This document shows positions 25,701-36,200 of a DNA stretch of 64,000 bases, piece by piece. The translations under genes were made by a program, and so were the position numbers. The number at the start of each line of letters is the position of its first letter. Positions within the stretch are counted from its first letter, which is position 1. A model generated the notes under the pieces. That model saw only the letters and a list, made by a program, of their open reading frames with translations, was not told where the DNA came from and did no database searches. This stretch comes from Ciona intestinalis. Lineage: Eukaryota > Chordata > Ascidiacea > Phlebobranchia > Cionidae. The stretch covers positions 2,041,589-2,105,588 of the forward strand of contig NC_020170.2 of assembly GCF_000224145.3 (NCBI RefSeq), in the 5' to 3' direction.

Positions 25701-27764
25701 ATGGTGTCAAATCAACTTAACCCATCGTTAGAAATCCAACGTTCAAGGCCAAAGTCAAGTTTTGCTAAAAAGTTTTTACCAGAATTTACTCTTCGTTCTG
25801 TGAAGCTTACATCTATTGGACCATGCTTGGCATTGCCAGAAACAACCACACAAAGCACCACTGAGTCAACCACACCACCTACCATCCCCCCACCACCACC
25901 TTCACCACCAAAAACTAAATCAACAACAAGAAAACCAACAACAACAACAAGAATGCCATCACCACCTCCCATCACAATGATGCCCAAACTTACAACAACA
26001 ACAACAATTCGGACGTCTAAACAACCAGTTGATTCAACAACCAAAACAACAACAACAACATTATTACACCAACCAGAATCTTTTCTTCCAACAACAATAA
26101 AATCAACAACAACATCTAAACGATTCCCAGTGGTACCTCAGGTCGTTGACCCTGACTTTACCTTTGAGATATCATGCCACATTGGGGTTATCTGCGAGCA
26201 GGACATCCCAGATACTCTGTATTCCTCTCAGATCAGCCAAGGTGATCTTCGGTATAGGTTAGTGCCTTGGGGTGATGGCACACCACAATGGGTAGCTGTT
26301 GACACCAATAAAAATACAATAGTTGCTTTGCCAACACTGACTGATATAAGAACACTAGACCAGTTTAAAAGTGGTGAAGTCACATGGAAAGGGGGTCTGG
26401 TAGCAATTGATCAATCTGGTCGTCCGTCAGACAGAGTTCCAGTTAACATTAAGATCACCATACCTTCAGCTACAACACTTGATGAAAATCTTGCTGTCAC
26501 TCATCTGTTTGTGATGAAAATCACCAATTATCAACTGGAGGTTTGTAAAAATAAAGTCTTAATATTGGTTTGTGTACAGTAGGGTTCTTGGCCGATTCTT
26601 GCCTGTCTGTCAGATCTACTGGCATGCCAGGGCTTGAGACCACAATCTTACTTTAATGCTTTTATATTTTAAATTAAGAAAATGTGTTGTTTTAATAATG
26701 CTATTTTACTCCCCAGAATTTTACTGCAGTGGAATCTGGTCGATTACTTGATGCTCTCAGCAAGTTGTATAGAAATCCAAATACAGACATGTTGTACGTT
26801 CATCCACTACAATCAGGCTCCGTCATGTTTTCATGGCACAACACCTCCCTAACCNNNNAAGGCCACTGCCCTTACATAGAAATAGCAAAGCTNNGATCGG
26901 AACTATTTGACAGCGGCAAATTAAAGACAAGTGTTCAGAATAAGTATGTTAAGTTTTGTTTGTTTTTTTTAGAATAAATATGCTAATACTTTGCCTTTTT
27001 TCTTATTTTTGACAGTGTTCGATTAAATGTAATGTTTTTTGTATCAATTTCAATACTGAACATACACATGTGCATTACTGGGTAATGCTTTTATTTATGT
27101 TTCACTTATTATCTTTTTATCATCTAACCATAAACTTTACCACAGATTGCTAGCAGCCGGTTTTAACATTGGTTCCCTAAAGTTGGAAAGAAAAAATGCT
27201 TGTCTAAATGTTAAGGAAGCTGGAATTCCTCCTGCCAGTACAACCAAAGCAACTACCACAACAGCAAATCCTGCAGATGGTGGTGACTCTTTACAAACTG
27301 CTGGCGGAGACGGCGTTACCAGCATTGTGATTATAGCGGTGGTGTTAGTTTGCCTGCTTGTATTAGTTGCTATACTTGTAATAAAGTTCAGGTTAAGCAA
27401 CAAAGCAAAGCAGAAGAGGAAAGAAAAGAAGAGACTTCAATCTGCAGCTGCAACGGCTGCTATAATACCACCTAGTTCACCTTACCACCTTGATGATAAA
27501 AAGAACCACAATGGTTCGAATGCAGACACACGACTACTGTTTAAACCGGGGACCCCGATCGTATTCGAGGGTGAGGAAGAAAATGGGGTCCATGGGAATT
27601 CCCCTCTTTTGCATAGACAAACAAGTACTTTTACCCACTCAGCACCCAACACATCTCCAGTCACTAATGGGGGTCAGGGAGTAATAACTGAATCTACGCC
27701 ATTAACACCAAGCAAAGGGGTGGACCAGTCGCGCCCCCCACCACCACCTTATGTGCGAAAATAA
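16723..27764 (+). CDS. DAG1: Dystroglycan precursor with an extra cadherin-like/SEA module, complete
   Basis: Six exons: 16723-17070, 23324-23967, 24435-24987, 25356-26540, 26717-26943, 27146-27764. Phases agree and give 1191 aa (human 895). In order: a signal peptide (about residues 16-38); a first cadherin-like domain (GDTVKVYVPDEHISDWIYF); an S6-like domain (CAPSEPIVTIAVTLDVNQEQ to LGYDVIQW); a furin-type site RFKR at the exon 2/3 junction; a Pro-rich linker; a cadherin-like plus SEA module (STYFEYAIPIDAFSDRES, LTVSWFDNSL); a Thr/Pro mucin stretch (25845-26125); a second cadherin-like plus SEA module with SGSVMFSWHNTSL; a membrane helix (about 1045-1068); a basic juxtamembrane segment; GTPIVFEGEEEN; and a terminal PPPPPYVRK. 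Dystroglycan links laminin-type matrix to dystrophin through the terminal PPxY. The Gly-Ser site in the second SEA corresponds to the alpha/beta cleavage. N runs at 26855 and 26893 mask a few residues without breaking frame. Confidence 0.95.
18068..18260 (+). mobile_element. MITE copy 3
   Basis: Left end TGTGGGGTAAGATGGGATA, right end TGTCTCATCTTACTCCAACCTAC. The interior is diverged. It abuts copy 4, so two copies stand side by side in dystroglycan intron 1. Confidence 0.75.
18262..18455 (+). mobile_element. MITE copy 4
   Basis: Left end ATGTGGGGGAAGACGGGACACC, right end GTGTCCCCATCTTTCCCCACC. The interior has AAACAATTAACACCAGTCTATGG and ATAATTCTTCGAATGTTC. Confidence 0.85.
18645..18675. 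repeat. Triple 11-bp direct repeat
   Basis: CAACGTTCCCC occurs in tandem, with the third unit incomplete, within dystroglycan intron 1. Confidence 0.7.
19160..19180. other. GC-rich hairpin
   Basis: GACCCGC and GCGGGTC form a perfect 7-bp stem around a short loop, an island of G and C in AT-rich intron DNA. No function can be assigned. Confidence 0.4.
20499..20695 (+). mobile_element. MITE copy 5 (left end eroded)
   Basis: The right end TATGTCCCATCTTACCCCACC is intact. The interior has CGTGTTTTAAACAATTAACAATAG and TTGTTTACTACCAAATGG. The left end is degenerate (TGTGCGTTGGAACGAATACC). In dystroglycan intron 1. Confidence 0.75.
20903..21077 (+). mobile_element. MITE copy 6 (eroded)
   Basis: The right end CATGTCCCATCGTACACCACCCTAC and the interior pieces CCTAGCACCTAAATCTCAT and ACTATTAACAACG identify it. 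The left end is diverged. In dystroglycan intron 1. Confidence 0.65.
22528..22712 (-). mobile_element. MITE copy 7 (reverse orientation)
   Basis: Left end GTGGGGGTAAAATGGGATATG, right end GGTATCCCATCTTACCCCACAGTAC. The interior has CTCGTCCCATTCGGT, the complement of the forward copies. In dystroglycan intron 1. Confidence 0.8.
23153..23224 (+). tRNA. tRNA-Gln (anticodon CTG)
   Basis: A full cloverleaf of 72 nt including the discriminator. The acceptor stem pairs GGTCTCA with TGAGACC. The A box reads TGGTGTAACGGTTAG and the B box GGTTCAAATC-like (GAGTTCAAATCTCG). The anticodon stem is CAGGA/TCCTG around loop CTCTGAA, putting anticodon CTG at 23186-23188. There is no intron. A T-run starting about 23230 is a polymerase III stop signal. 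It lies on the sense strand of dystroglycan intron 1, about 100 bases before exon 2. Confidence 0.95.
24178..24365 (+). mobile_element. MITE copy 8
   Basis: Left end TGTGGGGTAAGATGGGACACC, right end GACCCATCTTCCCCTACCCTACTG. The interior has TTTAAACAATTAACAACGGTC. In dystroglycan intron 2, ending about 70 bases before exon 3. Confidence 0.88.
25060..25215 (+). repeat. tRNA-SINE-like dispersed repeat fragment
   Basis: It begins TATGGCATAGTGGTAGGCCTAC like a SINE head, then has TTGGCCAATTCTTGCCTAAATCCCAGGTCC, which recurs at about 6885-6960, 26580-26650, 43590-43670 and 48660-48785 with words such as GGCTTAAATCTCA. In dystroglycan intron 3. Confidence 0.45.
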
Positions 27765-28218
27765 ACCCAATTCCTTTCGCAGCCACAATGCTTCACAATT
27801 TACCCATTCACTGTACCTGTATCTAATCTCGCACCTTTGTTGATGAATTTTAATTTTTCATAGGTTATAATTTATGCCACAACGAATCATGGCCACGCAA
27901 GAGTTTCTTTTCACGCCGCTTCAACTTCATTATCGTGGCCACTGATGCCAAAACTTGGCAATTAAAACATGTTTAAACTAAAAGGGCAAACAAACTGCAT
28001 AAAGAAGGTGTCATTTTTACAAAAGATGTTCTGTTGTTTTAGCACCTAATCCCATATTAAATATTCTATCCACATTTTCTTTCTAAAGTTATGTATTCGT
28101 TCTACCATTGGTTCGGTACATTTGACTTGCCTTTAAAATATCCTTTGCGGCCAGTTATTAATTTGTTTTTTTTCATTTTTTTCGGCCAAGTTGTCGCAAT
28201 TATATTACCCATGTTATA

Positions 28219-28224
28219 AATAAA
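28219..28224 (+). promoter_or_regulatory. Candidate poly(A) signal of dystroglycan
   Basis: The first canonical AATAAA seen downstream of the dystroglycan stop, about 455 bases after it. The true cleavage site cannot be read from sequence alone. Confidence 0.4.
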
Positions 28225-28261
28225 CACGTACTTTCTCTTGCATCGTAGTTCCGCTTATATC

Positions 28262-28387
28262 AGTATAAAATGAGAGCTGAATAGGCACACGACGCTCATA
28301 TAGGGCATAGACTGTTGGTAATTGTTTAAAACACGATCATAGTAATATGTGCTAAAGATTTCCTGTCACCCCCCACCCTGCTATATA
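28262..28387 (-). mobile_element. MITE copy 9 (half element)
   Basis: It retains CATAGACTGTTGGTAATTGTTTAAAACACGATCATAG and TATGTGCTAAAG, which match one half of the element in reverse orientation, and ends in CCCCCCACCCTGCTATA. It lies just before copy 10. Confidence 0.6.
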
Positions 28388-28401
28388 TGAAGTAAAATTG
28401 A

Positions 28402-28591
28402 ACTGTGGGGTAAGATGGTACACCTTTAGCACATTATATCCAAATGTCCTTATCGTGTTTTAAACAATTAACAACGATCTATGTGAGTCGTGGGGAAACG
28501 GTTTTATAATTTTTTTAATCTTCCTTGTTTACCACCAAATATGACTAATAGTAAGAATAAAAAGGTGTCCCATCTTTCCCCACCATTCTGT
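28402..28591 (+). mobile_element. MITE copy 10
   Basis: Left end TGTGGGGTAAGATGGTACACC, right end GTGTCCCATCTTTCCCCACC. Standard interior. Between dystroglycan and RNF123. Confidence 0.87.
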
Positions 28592-28664
28592 ACCCTTTTT
28601 CGTCGAATAGTTGTTTTAGTTTACTTCTGTAAATATATATTACATTTAATATCTAGTATCCTTA

Positions 28665-28990
28665 GACTATGAATAAATAAATGTAACTTCTTTATTTTTG
28701 GGTGGCGGGGCAACTACAGTCGATGGGACATGGGTTATGTTTCATACACCCCATGTTCGCCTACGAGTTACCACGTATGTAACTTTGCAAAGGATTGCTT
28801 TAATTTGAATGTTTTTATTTCTTAAATCTTCGACTAACAATTAGGCAACCCATGAAGTGGGGCAATTGCGTTAAGTGTCTTGCTCAAGAATTCATGCACA
28901 TTACAGCGTCGAGCCTTGAATCCGCAACCTTTTGGCCAGAGGCAGGCACGTTAATAAACACTACTGTGCTACTACAGCACCGCTGTCAAA
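28665..28990 (-). mobile_element. tRNA-derived SINE, near full length
   Basis: Read on the minus strand, the head has TAGTAGCACAGTAGTG and a B-box-like GGTTGCGGATTCAAGGCTCG, the body has GTGGTAACTCGTAGGCGAAC and GGGGTGTATGAAACATAAC, and the tail is AAGTTACATTTATTTATTCAT. It is the most complete copy of the SINE family in the window. Confidence 0.75.
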
Positions 28991-29666
28991 AAGCCACAGC
29001 GCTCAGTGACCATATCTAATCTCTATATCATTAATATGCGCTTGAATAAAGAAACGTAATTTAACTCTACGCTTGACATTTACTTCGCAAACGAAATCTG
29101 CATAAATTATTTTTTCTCGGTAGGTGGCAGGCGAGCTGCGCGTAGTTACCCTTGTTTAATTTGATTGTGATGCCATGAAGTGCTATTGATTGGTTAAGAG
29201 CCAGACAATGAATCAGCTGATCAGAAGCCCGAAACCAATTCCTGCAAATTAGTAGCAAACTTCAAGGGTATACCGGTAGCTCGAACATTTATGCTAATTT
29301 TATAATTAACTTTATTATAAATGTATATGAGTAATACGTTGTAAATGTAACGATAAATGCTTCTGAGTTAAAACTGAGATGAAATATAATTTAAAAATAT
29401 GAGCACTAACGAAATCCAGTATGCGAAGTCTTCAAATTTAATGAACATCTGCAGCTAAATATATAACAGTTGGTCTATAGGAAATGTGTAGTTTTAAAAC
29501 AAAGAGAAAGGCATAAATGCTTGTGTTATATAACTTATTTTGAATGTGTTACACTTTATAACTTTTAGTTGCATGACCTGCCCTAATTACTTTTATTGCA
29601 CTGCTTTCAGATAACTATACTTGTATGCCTAAAATGGGCGTAATCCGCGGTCCAAGTCATTTTTTT

Positions 29667-29870
29667 CTCACATATCGGTGCTAGTGAGTCTTCCCCCCCC
29701 CCCCTTATTTGCTAACCCCTAACCACTAATTCCTAACCCCTATAACCACTAACTACTAACACCTATAACCACTAACCCCTTAACCATCAACAACTAACCC
29801 CCTAACCTAGGGGTTAGTGGTTAGTGGTTAGCAAATAAGGTGGGGGGGAGTTTCTTCACTAGCACCTAGC
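29667..29870. mobile_element. Foldback element with long terminal inverted repeats
   Basis: The left end GGTGCTAGTGAGTCTTCCCC and CTTATTTGCTAACCCC are mirrored on the right by TTAGCAAATAAGGTGGGGGG and TTTCTTCACTAGCACC. The interior is a degenerate array of AACCCCTAACCACTA-type words that turns to its complement after CCTAACCTAGGGGTTAG. The whole could fold into one long hairpin. A poly-C/poly-G pair sits in each arm. Confidence 0.75.
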
Positions 29871-30241
29871 AAGTGCAACTGAACTGTCTTTTTGTCAAAA
29901 ATAAGGCCTGAAATACCCATATTTAAAATATTTTAATATATCACACATCCAGTTTTTTACTAGTCAAGAAAATAAATGTTAAAAATGTAGTTGGACCCCC
30001 ATTTAAATTCCCTAATATGCCCCTCAGTATGGGGCAACTGTTACCCAAATTCCAGGTTGCATAGAATTCCTTTCAATAGGACCTCACACAAATTAAATCG
30101 CATTTGGCTGGATTTTAAATCGCTGTGTTTTGAATTAATTTTCAATGTCAGTACTTTTATAAATGGCTTTGTTTGTGCTTAACAGAAAGCTGTGTTTTAT
30201 GTCATGTAAATTTGCTTACTCAAGTCACTAAAACAATCACT

Positions 30242-33200
30242 ATGGCAACTGGGGGGGTTTCGGGATCTCAGAGACAGATTTTTACGAAAGAAAAATCGGA
30301 AACAAGAAAAGCAAAATGTAAGTTTGAATACTTAAAAATAAATGCAAATAGTCCAGTAGAACAGCCAGCAGCGATATTTATGCACCTGAAGGAGTAATTA
30401 CGCCATAATAATAAATATATATAAATGTATATACTATAAATATATATATATATATATACTGCGTATTACATAAAATAGGATCAAATTGTATAATTAAAAA
30501 GACGAAATTTTAAAAGAGAAAAATTGTTATGCGCTTATGATTTTGGTTGCCTAAAACTGTACATGGCAAAATTTTGACCTTATTTATTTGTTCACATAAG
30601 TATCCTAGTGCTACATAACAAATAGTTACAAAAGTGAGTCACCATTTAAATTTGTGTCATGAACCACAATCAGTTACCTTCTATGTTATAGGTCTTGTTT
30701 AGTTCAAAAATTGATCAATGCTTCAGTTAGTAGTTACCATTTAAAAGGTTAAAAGAACTGCTTTGCTATAGCATTATTGTTTATGATTTCTTAAACGTCT
30801 ATTTGAATTATGCTTGTTGCTTACATCATCAGTGTCATACTACACATACCAGGAATTGCATGTTATTGATGTTTCAATATTAGGTGTCTCTTTATCAATG
30901 TTACCATATTAGGTGTCTGTAAGTTAACACACTGTGGCTTTAAAATTTGAACTCAATTTTTTAGGTTCACCAGAAACATTAAACGAAATTTTCAACGTTG
31001 TGTTTCCTTCTAAAAAGGAAAACATGAGCCCAGAAAGGTAAAATAAAGTATCCATATATGTGTATATAAGTTGGCATAGAGTATGATAGTGGTCAACAGA
31101 CTCAACACATTATGTTTTACGTTAAAACAGACAAGCAAACAGGATATACAGTATCCCATTGACATATAGGTACTAAACCACTGGTCAATCTCTTTTTACT
31201 GCTAGATTATTGCGAATGTTCCAGTTTATATATATGCTTATCTATATCACTGTTATTTGTTTTCCCCAAAAATCTACAAAACCTGCCTTGTTTTAAAAAG
31301 GATAAATATATTATAATGAACAATTTATTCACAACGGCTCATTTTTTTTATGACTTTATCTGTGATAGTCAAGTCGTATTAAATTTTTAAAAATCTACTT
31401 CGTGATTTAACTTTTAATAATTAACATTAATCTAAATAGAAGCAGAAGTCAAATCAGTTTTATGAATTTGGAAAATCACGTCAGTCGTGTACTTTCTACA
31501 CAAGGTGGAGCTGCAGGTATTTGTGTTCAGACCTCTATATTTGTTTCATAGAAAACATAAGAAATGTTCCTGATAAACATAGAAACATAAAAAAATATAA
31601 TATTTAAAAACACATAAAACTTACAAATACATAAAACAGAAGGTAGAAACCTTAGACTACATCATAGAAAACATAAACGATTAATTTAGTGAGTTTTTGG
31701 TAAATGATGTTATAAAACCAATTGCATTGAGCTATATAAGTTTTATATAATAAATTTGTTTGTTAGGAATATATTTTTATCTTGCTATATTTTTTATCTA
31801 AGGATCATATCTAAAGATTTTTGTTATTATTTTTTTCCTTTGCTATATTTGTATCCAAGGATCACGAATGAACGCACCAAGTTCATCCCATCATAAACCT
31901 GCTTATATGAAAGTCTTTAAACAAAAGTTTGTCCACACACCATCTGCTGCTGAAGGTAAATATCAACTAAAAATGATTTTTAAATATGTGCACAGATTCT
32001 GTGTACTTAAGTATATATACAGATTTTTAATGACAAAATATTTTGTAATTCCAAACAATAAGTTTGACTTGTTTGATGTCCCTGTGATTACGGTAGCACA
32101 GTTTAAAAAAATAGAAAATAACCAAAAACAGGATTGATGTAGTGACAAAATGACGGTCAATAAAACAAGCCTGGTAAAAAATACTTGTGTTAAATTAAAC
32201 AAGACAATTGTATTTCATTGTGTTGCTTTTGCTATCAGGCAAAAGAAAATATATAAATTGGGTTGTCTGGTTTAAAAAACCAGTTATATTATACAAGACT
32301 CCTATTTATATAATTATAATAATACTTTAGGCTTTAATATGTTTACATATTTAGTAAAAGAAATTTAAACAAATAGACATTTCTTCTACTAATTTTCTTT
32401 CTTATATTTAGTGCAAAAAAATCTCACAAAAATTTGTTTACTCTAATGTTTTTTCAACATTTTATTTGTTTTTTAAAATTTTTAGCATCCACAAGTTCAG
32501 TTGATGGAAGATTGGGCTTGACGTGTGATGTTGGTTTACAAAGTCACCCCCTTGATACTGTACCTGGTGATAATCTTGCTGTTATAGGGAACACCAACTT
32601 TCAATCTGTCAAAGCTTCACATTGTGTTTATAAAGGTGACACCCTAGAATATTTTCCTAAGACTAGAATTTGGTGTTGGGGGTTAAGGAGACTTCGGTTT
32701 TTTTCTTATTAGTTTTATAAATTTTTAGTTTAAATTTCTTACCAAGTTTATAAATAATAAATATTACTTAATTTCAAAATTTAGCAGCATATAACATAGT
32801 GTTATAACATAGTGTATTTCAAACACTTCTGATGTATTTATGTTTATAAAACAGTATATATATATGTATATATACCGGGTCTATTGGATGTAATGTGGCT
32901 TATTTAGTATTTAATAAGACTAGGGTGTGTAACATTAAGACTTTTTAATAGAGCCAGAATTGGTAGTAGCAGTAGTCCCAGCAATAAGCAAAAGACCCCT
33001 AATATTTCATAATCATATTGATTCATATGTTACATAATATATCTGTACATGATGTAGCTTTATATAAAATCAATAACTGTTTGGGAATGTAAAACAGCTT
33101 GTGTATATGACAGGACGAATAATCCAAATCCCCATTGGAAAATTTGAATGTATAGCATTAGCATATAACCTCCATTCGGTATGGTATTACGTGTATACTA

Positions 33201-36200
33201 AGGAATGGCGGCCGAACTGAAGTACATGCTTCTATGCTGTCAATGCTTTTTAACATTGGTTTATAATGTTGCAACTTGCAACCTTCTGGGTGTTGTTTTG
33301 GTGTTACATGATTTTTTGTTTTAATAAATACATCAATAAATTAATACCTAAATAAATAAATATTTTTCAAAAGACTTCAAAACATGGTTGAAGCTCAAAA
33401 AGTACAGTCCAGAGCGTTTTAATTAAATGATGAAATGTGATGTAGTTAAATTCCTCTCTTTTTATTCTGAATAATTTTTCGTTCAATAAATACAACAACT
33501 TTAACAAACATTGTTACTAAATAGTAAATATCTATGGCACTCGTGTATCGAAAATCCATTAAACATTTCTAAATGTGCTGCAAAGAGAAAATTCCAAGAA
33601 CTATTGCCGTAAGAAGTTTATAGACTGATATATTTACAATTAGAAATAACAAATGACACATTGATGTATTTCAATTTACTAAAAGTATAAATAGTTGTGA
33701 ACCTTTTACTAATAAATCACCATTTTAACCTACAGGAAAATGGATTTATGAAGTTCTCCTTGGAACTGCCGGTCTTATGCAGGTAAAATAATAAAAGCAT
33801 TACTGTAAGGTGGTGAAAAGTTGCTCATTTTATTCTTCTTACAAAATGAACATAAACATAATATAACAAAAGCCATAAAGCAGTTGTGTTATTTTTAATA
33901 TAGGATTTGCTTTGCCACATTAAAACTTGTTAGAACTAGTTCAAAACTAACAAAAATTAATGTTTGGTGGTAAAAATTCTCCTTTTAACCTTCCTACAAA
34001 ATAAACATGACTTCACAAAATTCATAAAGCAGTTGTGTTTTTAAGTACAGGATTTGCTGTGACAATATTCTTGCATCTATTATTCATGAGCTTGTCAGCA
34101 ATGTTTCTTGCTATTTATATGATTGAAATACCCAAACATATAACAAGTCTATATTGACCTACATAACTCTAAATTGCCCCAATAACGTAAAGCCATAATT
34201 TATTTATGCGGTGAATTTAAGTCTTGTTAGTTTGAAATTATAAGCTGTTTTTATTGCTTTATCTAATTGCTTCTTTTGTGTCATTTAATGTTTATGTTTT
34301 TATTTACAGTAGAATTCTTAGTATTTATTTAGATTAACTGGACTTTACATGAAGTACTTAGTAATTAACAAGCTGAGGCAGGCAATTATATTTGTCAATT
34401 CCTTGGTGGCGACCCCTTTTTGATTCATTTGTTTAGTAATTTTAGTTCTTAACTAGTGGTTCGCAAAGCCTTTTTGTTTGACTATTTGCTTACAAACAGT
34501 TATTTAAATTGTAGTTTCTGAAATTAGGTTGTTGCAGTTTTGCTATTAAATTATGTTTCATTTTTAGCAGCGTTGTAAAAAGGTCAAGACTGCTATAAAT
34601 TCTTCAATGTTTTTATTTGTAAACTTTTATAATTGCTTCTAATGTTCCAGTTATAAAAAATATCAGTTACCTCGTATTCCAAGTTTTCCACATCAGACTA
34701 TCTCAACAATATCTAAATATTTTTATTAATATTTTCTTTTTATCTATCAGGTTGCATGCTGTACGTTGCAATGTAAGTTTTCAAGGGAAGAAGGGATTGG
34801 AGATACAAAGGAATCTTATGCTTTTGATGGGTATAGGAAAGCTAAGTGGAACGCAAGAATCAGCAACAAAATACGGCAAGGTGAATTTTTTTTTAGACAA
34901 CAATTTAATATATATATAATATAATGGGGTTGGGGGAAGATGGGGTGCATTTAGCACATAATATCCAAGTATCCTGATCGTGTTTTAAACAATTAACAAC
35001 GGTCTATGAGAGTCGTGAGGATACAGTTTTATAATTCTTTGAATGTTCTTTGTTTACTACCAAATGGAACGAGCAAATAGAATGAAAATGTGTCTTATCT
35101 ACCCCCACCTTACTATATATATTATACATAATTATAAATAATAGTTCAGAACACCATTTCTCAATTGGCTAGAAGTATATCATATGTTGTGTACTAGAGG
35201 CCATAAGAATACCTCTACTCATGGTCGTTTAGTCATGCCTAGTTTGAATTGGTAAATAAGATAACAAACAAAAACTTGGCAAACCAAACCCTAATTCATT
35301 GTTAAAGGGGACCGTAAGTATTGAGTCTACATAAGAGCCTATAAAGAAAAAANNNNNNNNNNNNNNNNNNNNNNNNNNNNNNNNNNNNNNNNNNNNNNNN
35401 NNNNNNNNNNNNNNNNNNNNNNNNNNNGCCAGGCGAGTATAAAGTAAGTTACATTCATTCACCAAAAACATATTAATCCGTTTTGTGTAACTATACCACA
35501 TTTTTGTCACATTTTCATCTCCATTTATTATAAACACATATTTTGTTTACTAGGAATGGGGTTGACATGGGAGTAGCATTCAACAACATACCAACAGGTC
35601 CTGGTATTGCTTACTTCCCTGGTTTAAGTCTTGCATTTAAAGAGGTGGCGTATTGCAACTTTGGACATCGACCACTAAAATATCCCGTTGCAGGATACAA
35701 AACTTTACAGGTATGTTTTGTCTATATCTCTTTTTGCAAACAATTTCTGTTTCTTGTTGCAAAGAATATGTTATGTTATTGTAAACTGGAAAAAAAATTC
35801 TTGTTGTACATCTAAGCAGTATTATCAAGAATATATTTTTTTCCAAGAGAGACTAGTGATGTTAGTTATTAGGGAAATATATTTTTTTGTACATAAACAG
35901 TCAATGACTTTTTTATGAGACACTTATCTTTTACAAGTTACAATGTCATTTTTATTTTACAATTCAACTATTAAATTCATTATTTATAAAATATTTGCGA
36001 TAGTTAAAATATTGTACAGCTTTGTATAGTTTACTATCACTATAAGATACCATTTTAGCTACATAACATTTTGATTTTCTCTAATTTATATGAAACAGGC
36101 CCCACCTCCAGATTCCCATGAAGCTGAATACCTTACTCATAGCTTAAAATCATTGAATTCAATTGTAAACGAGGTAATATACAACATAGTATAATCAATA

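Larger units (their letters stand above)
32486..35710 (+). other. RNF123: RNF123 SPRY-domain exons
   Basis: Four visible exons (32486-32635, 33736-33782, 34751-34880, 35554-35710) encode the SPRY domain: DNLAVIGNTNFQSVKASHCV, KWIYEVLLGTAGLMQ, FSREEGIGDTKESYAFDGYR and GIAYFPGLSLAFKEVAYCNF followed by PLKYPVAGYKTLQ. All align with human RNF123. The strand between WNARISNKIRQG and NGVDMGVAF, where human has a segment like GDIVSCLIDLDDGTLSF, is absent. SPRY domains bind peptide ligands. Confidence 0.9.

Noticed and set aside
25347..26044. Minus-strand ORFs of 90 and 110 aa opposite dystroglycan exon 4
   Set aside because: They are shadows of the dystroglycan coding exon; the Val-rich one is the complement of the Thr/Pro mucin stretch.
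29697..29830. Telomere-like CCCTAA words
   Set aside because: The repeat is irregular, short and mirrored within a foldback element, so it is not a telomere or a telomere fusion scar.
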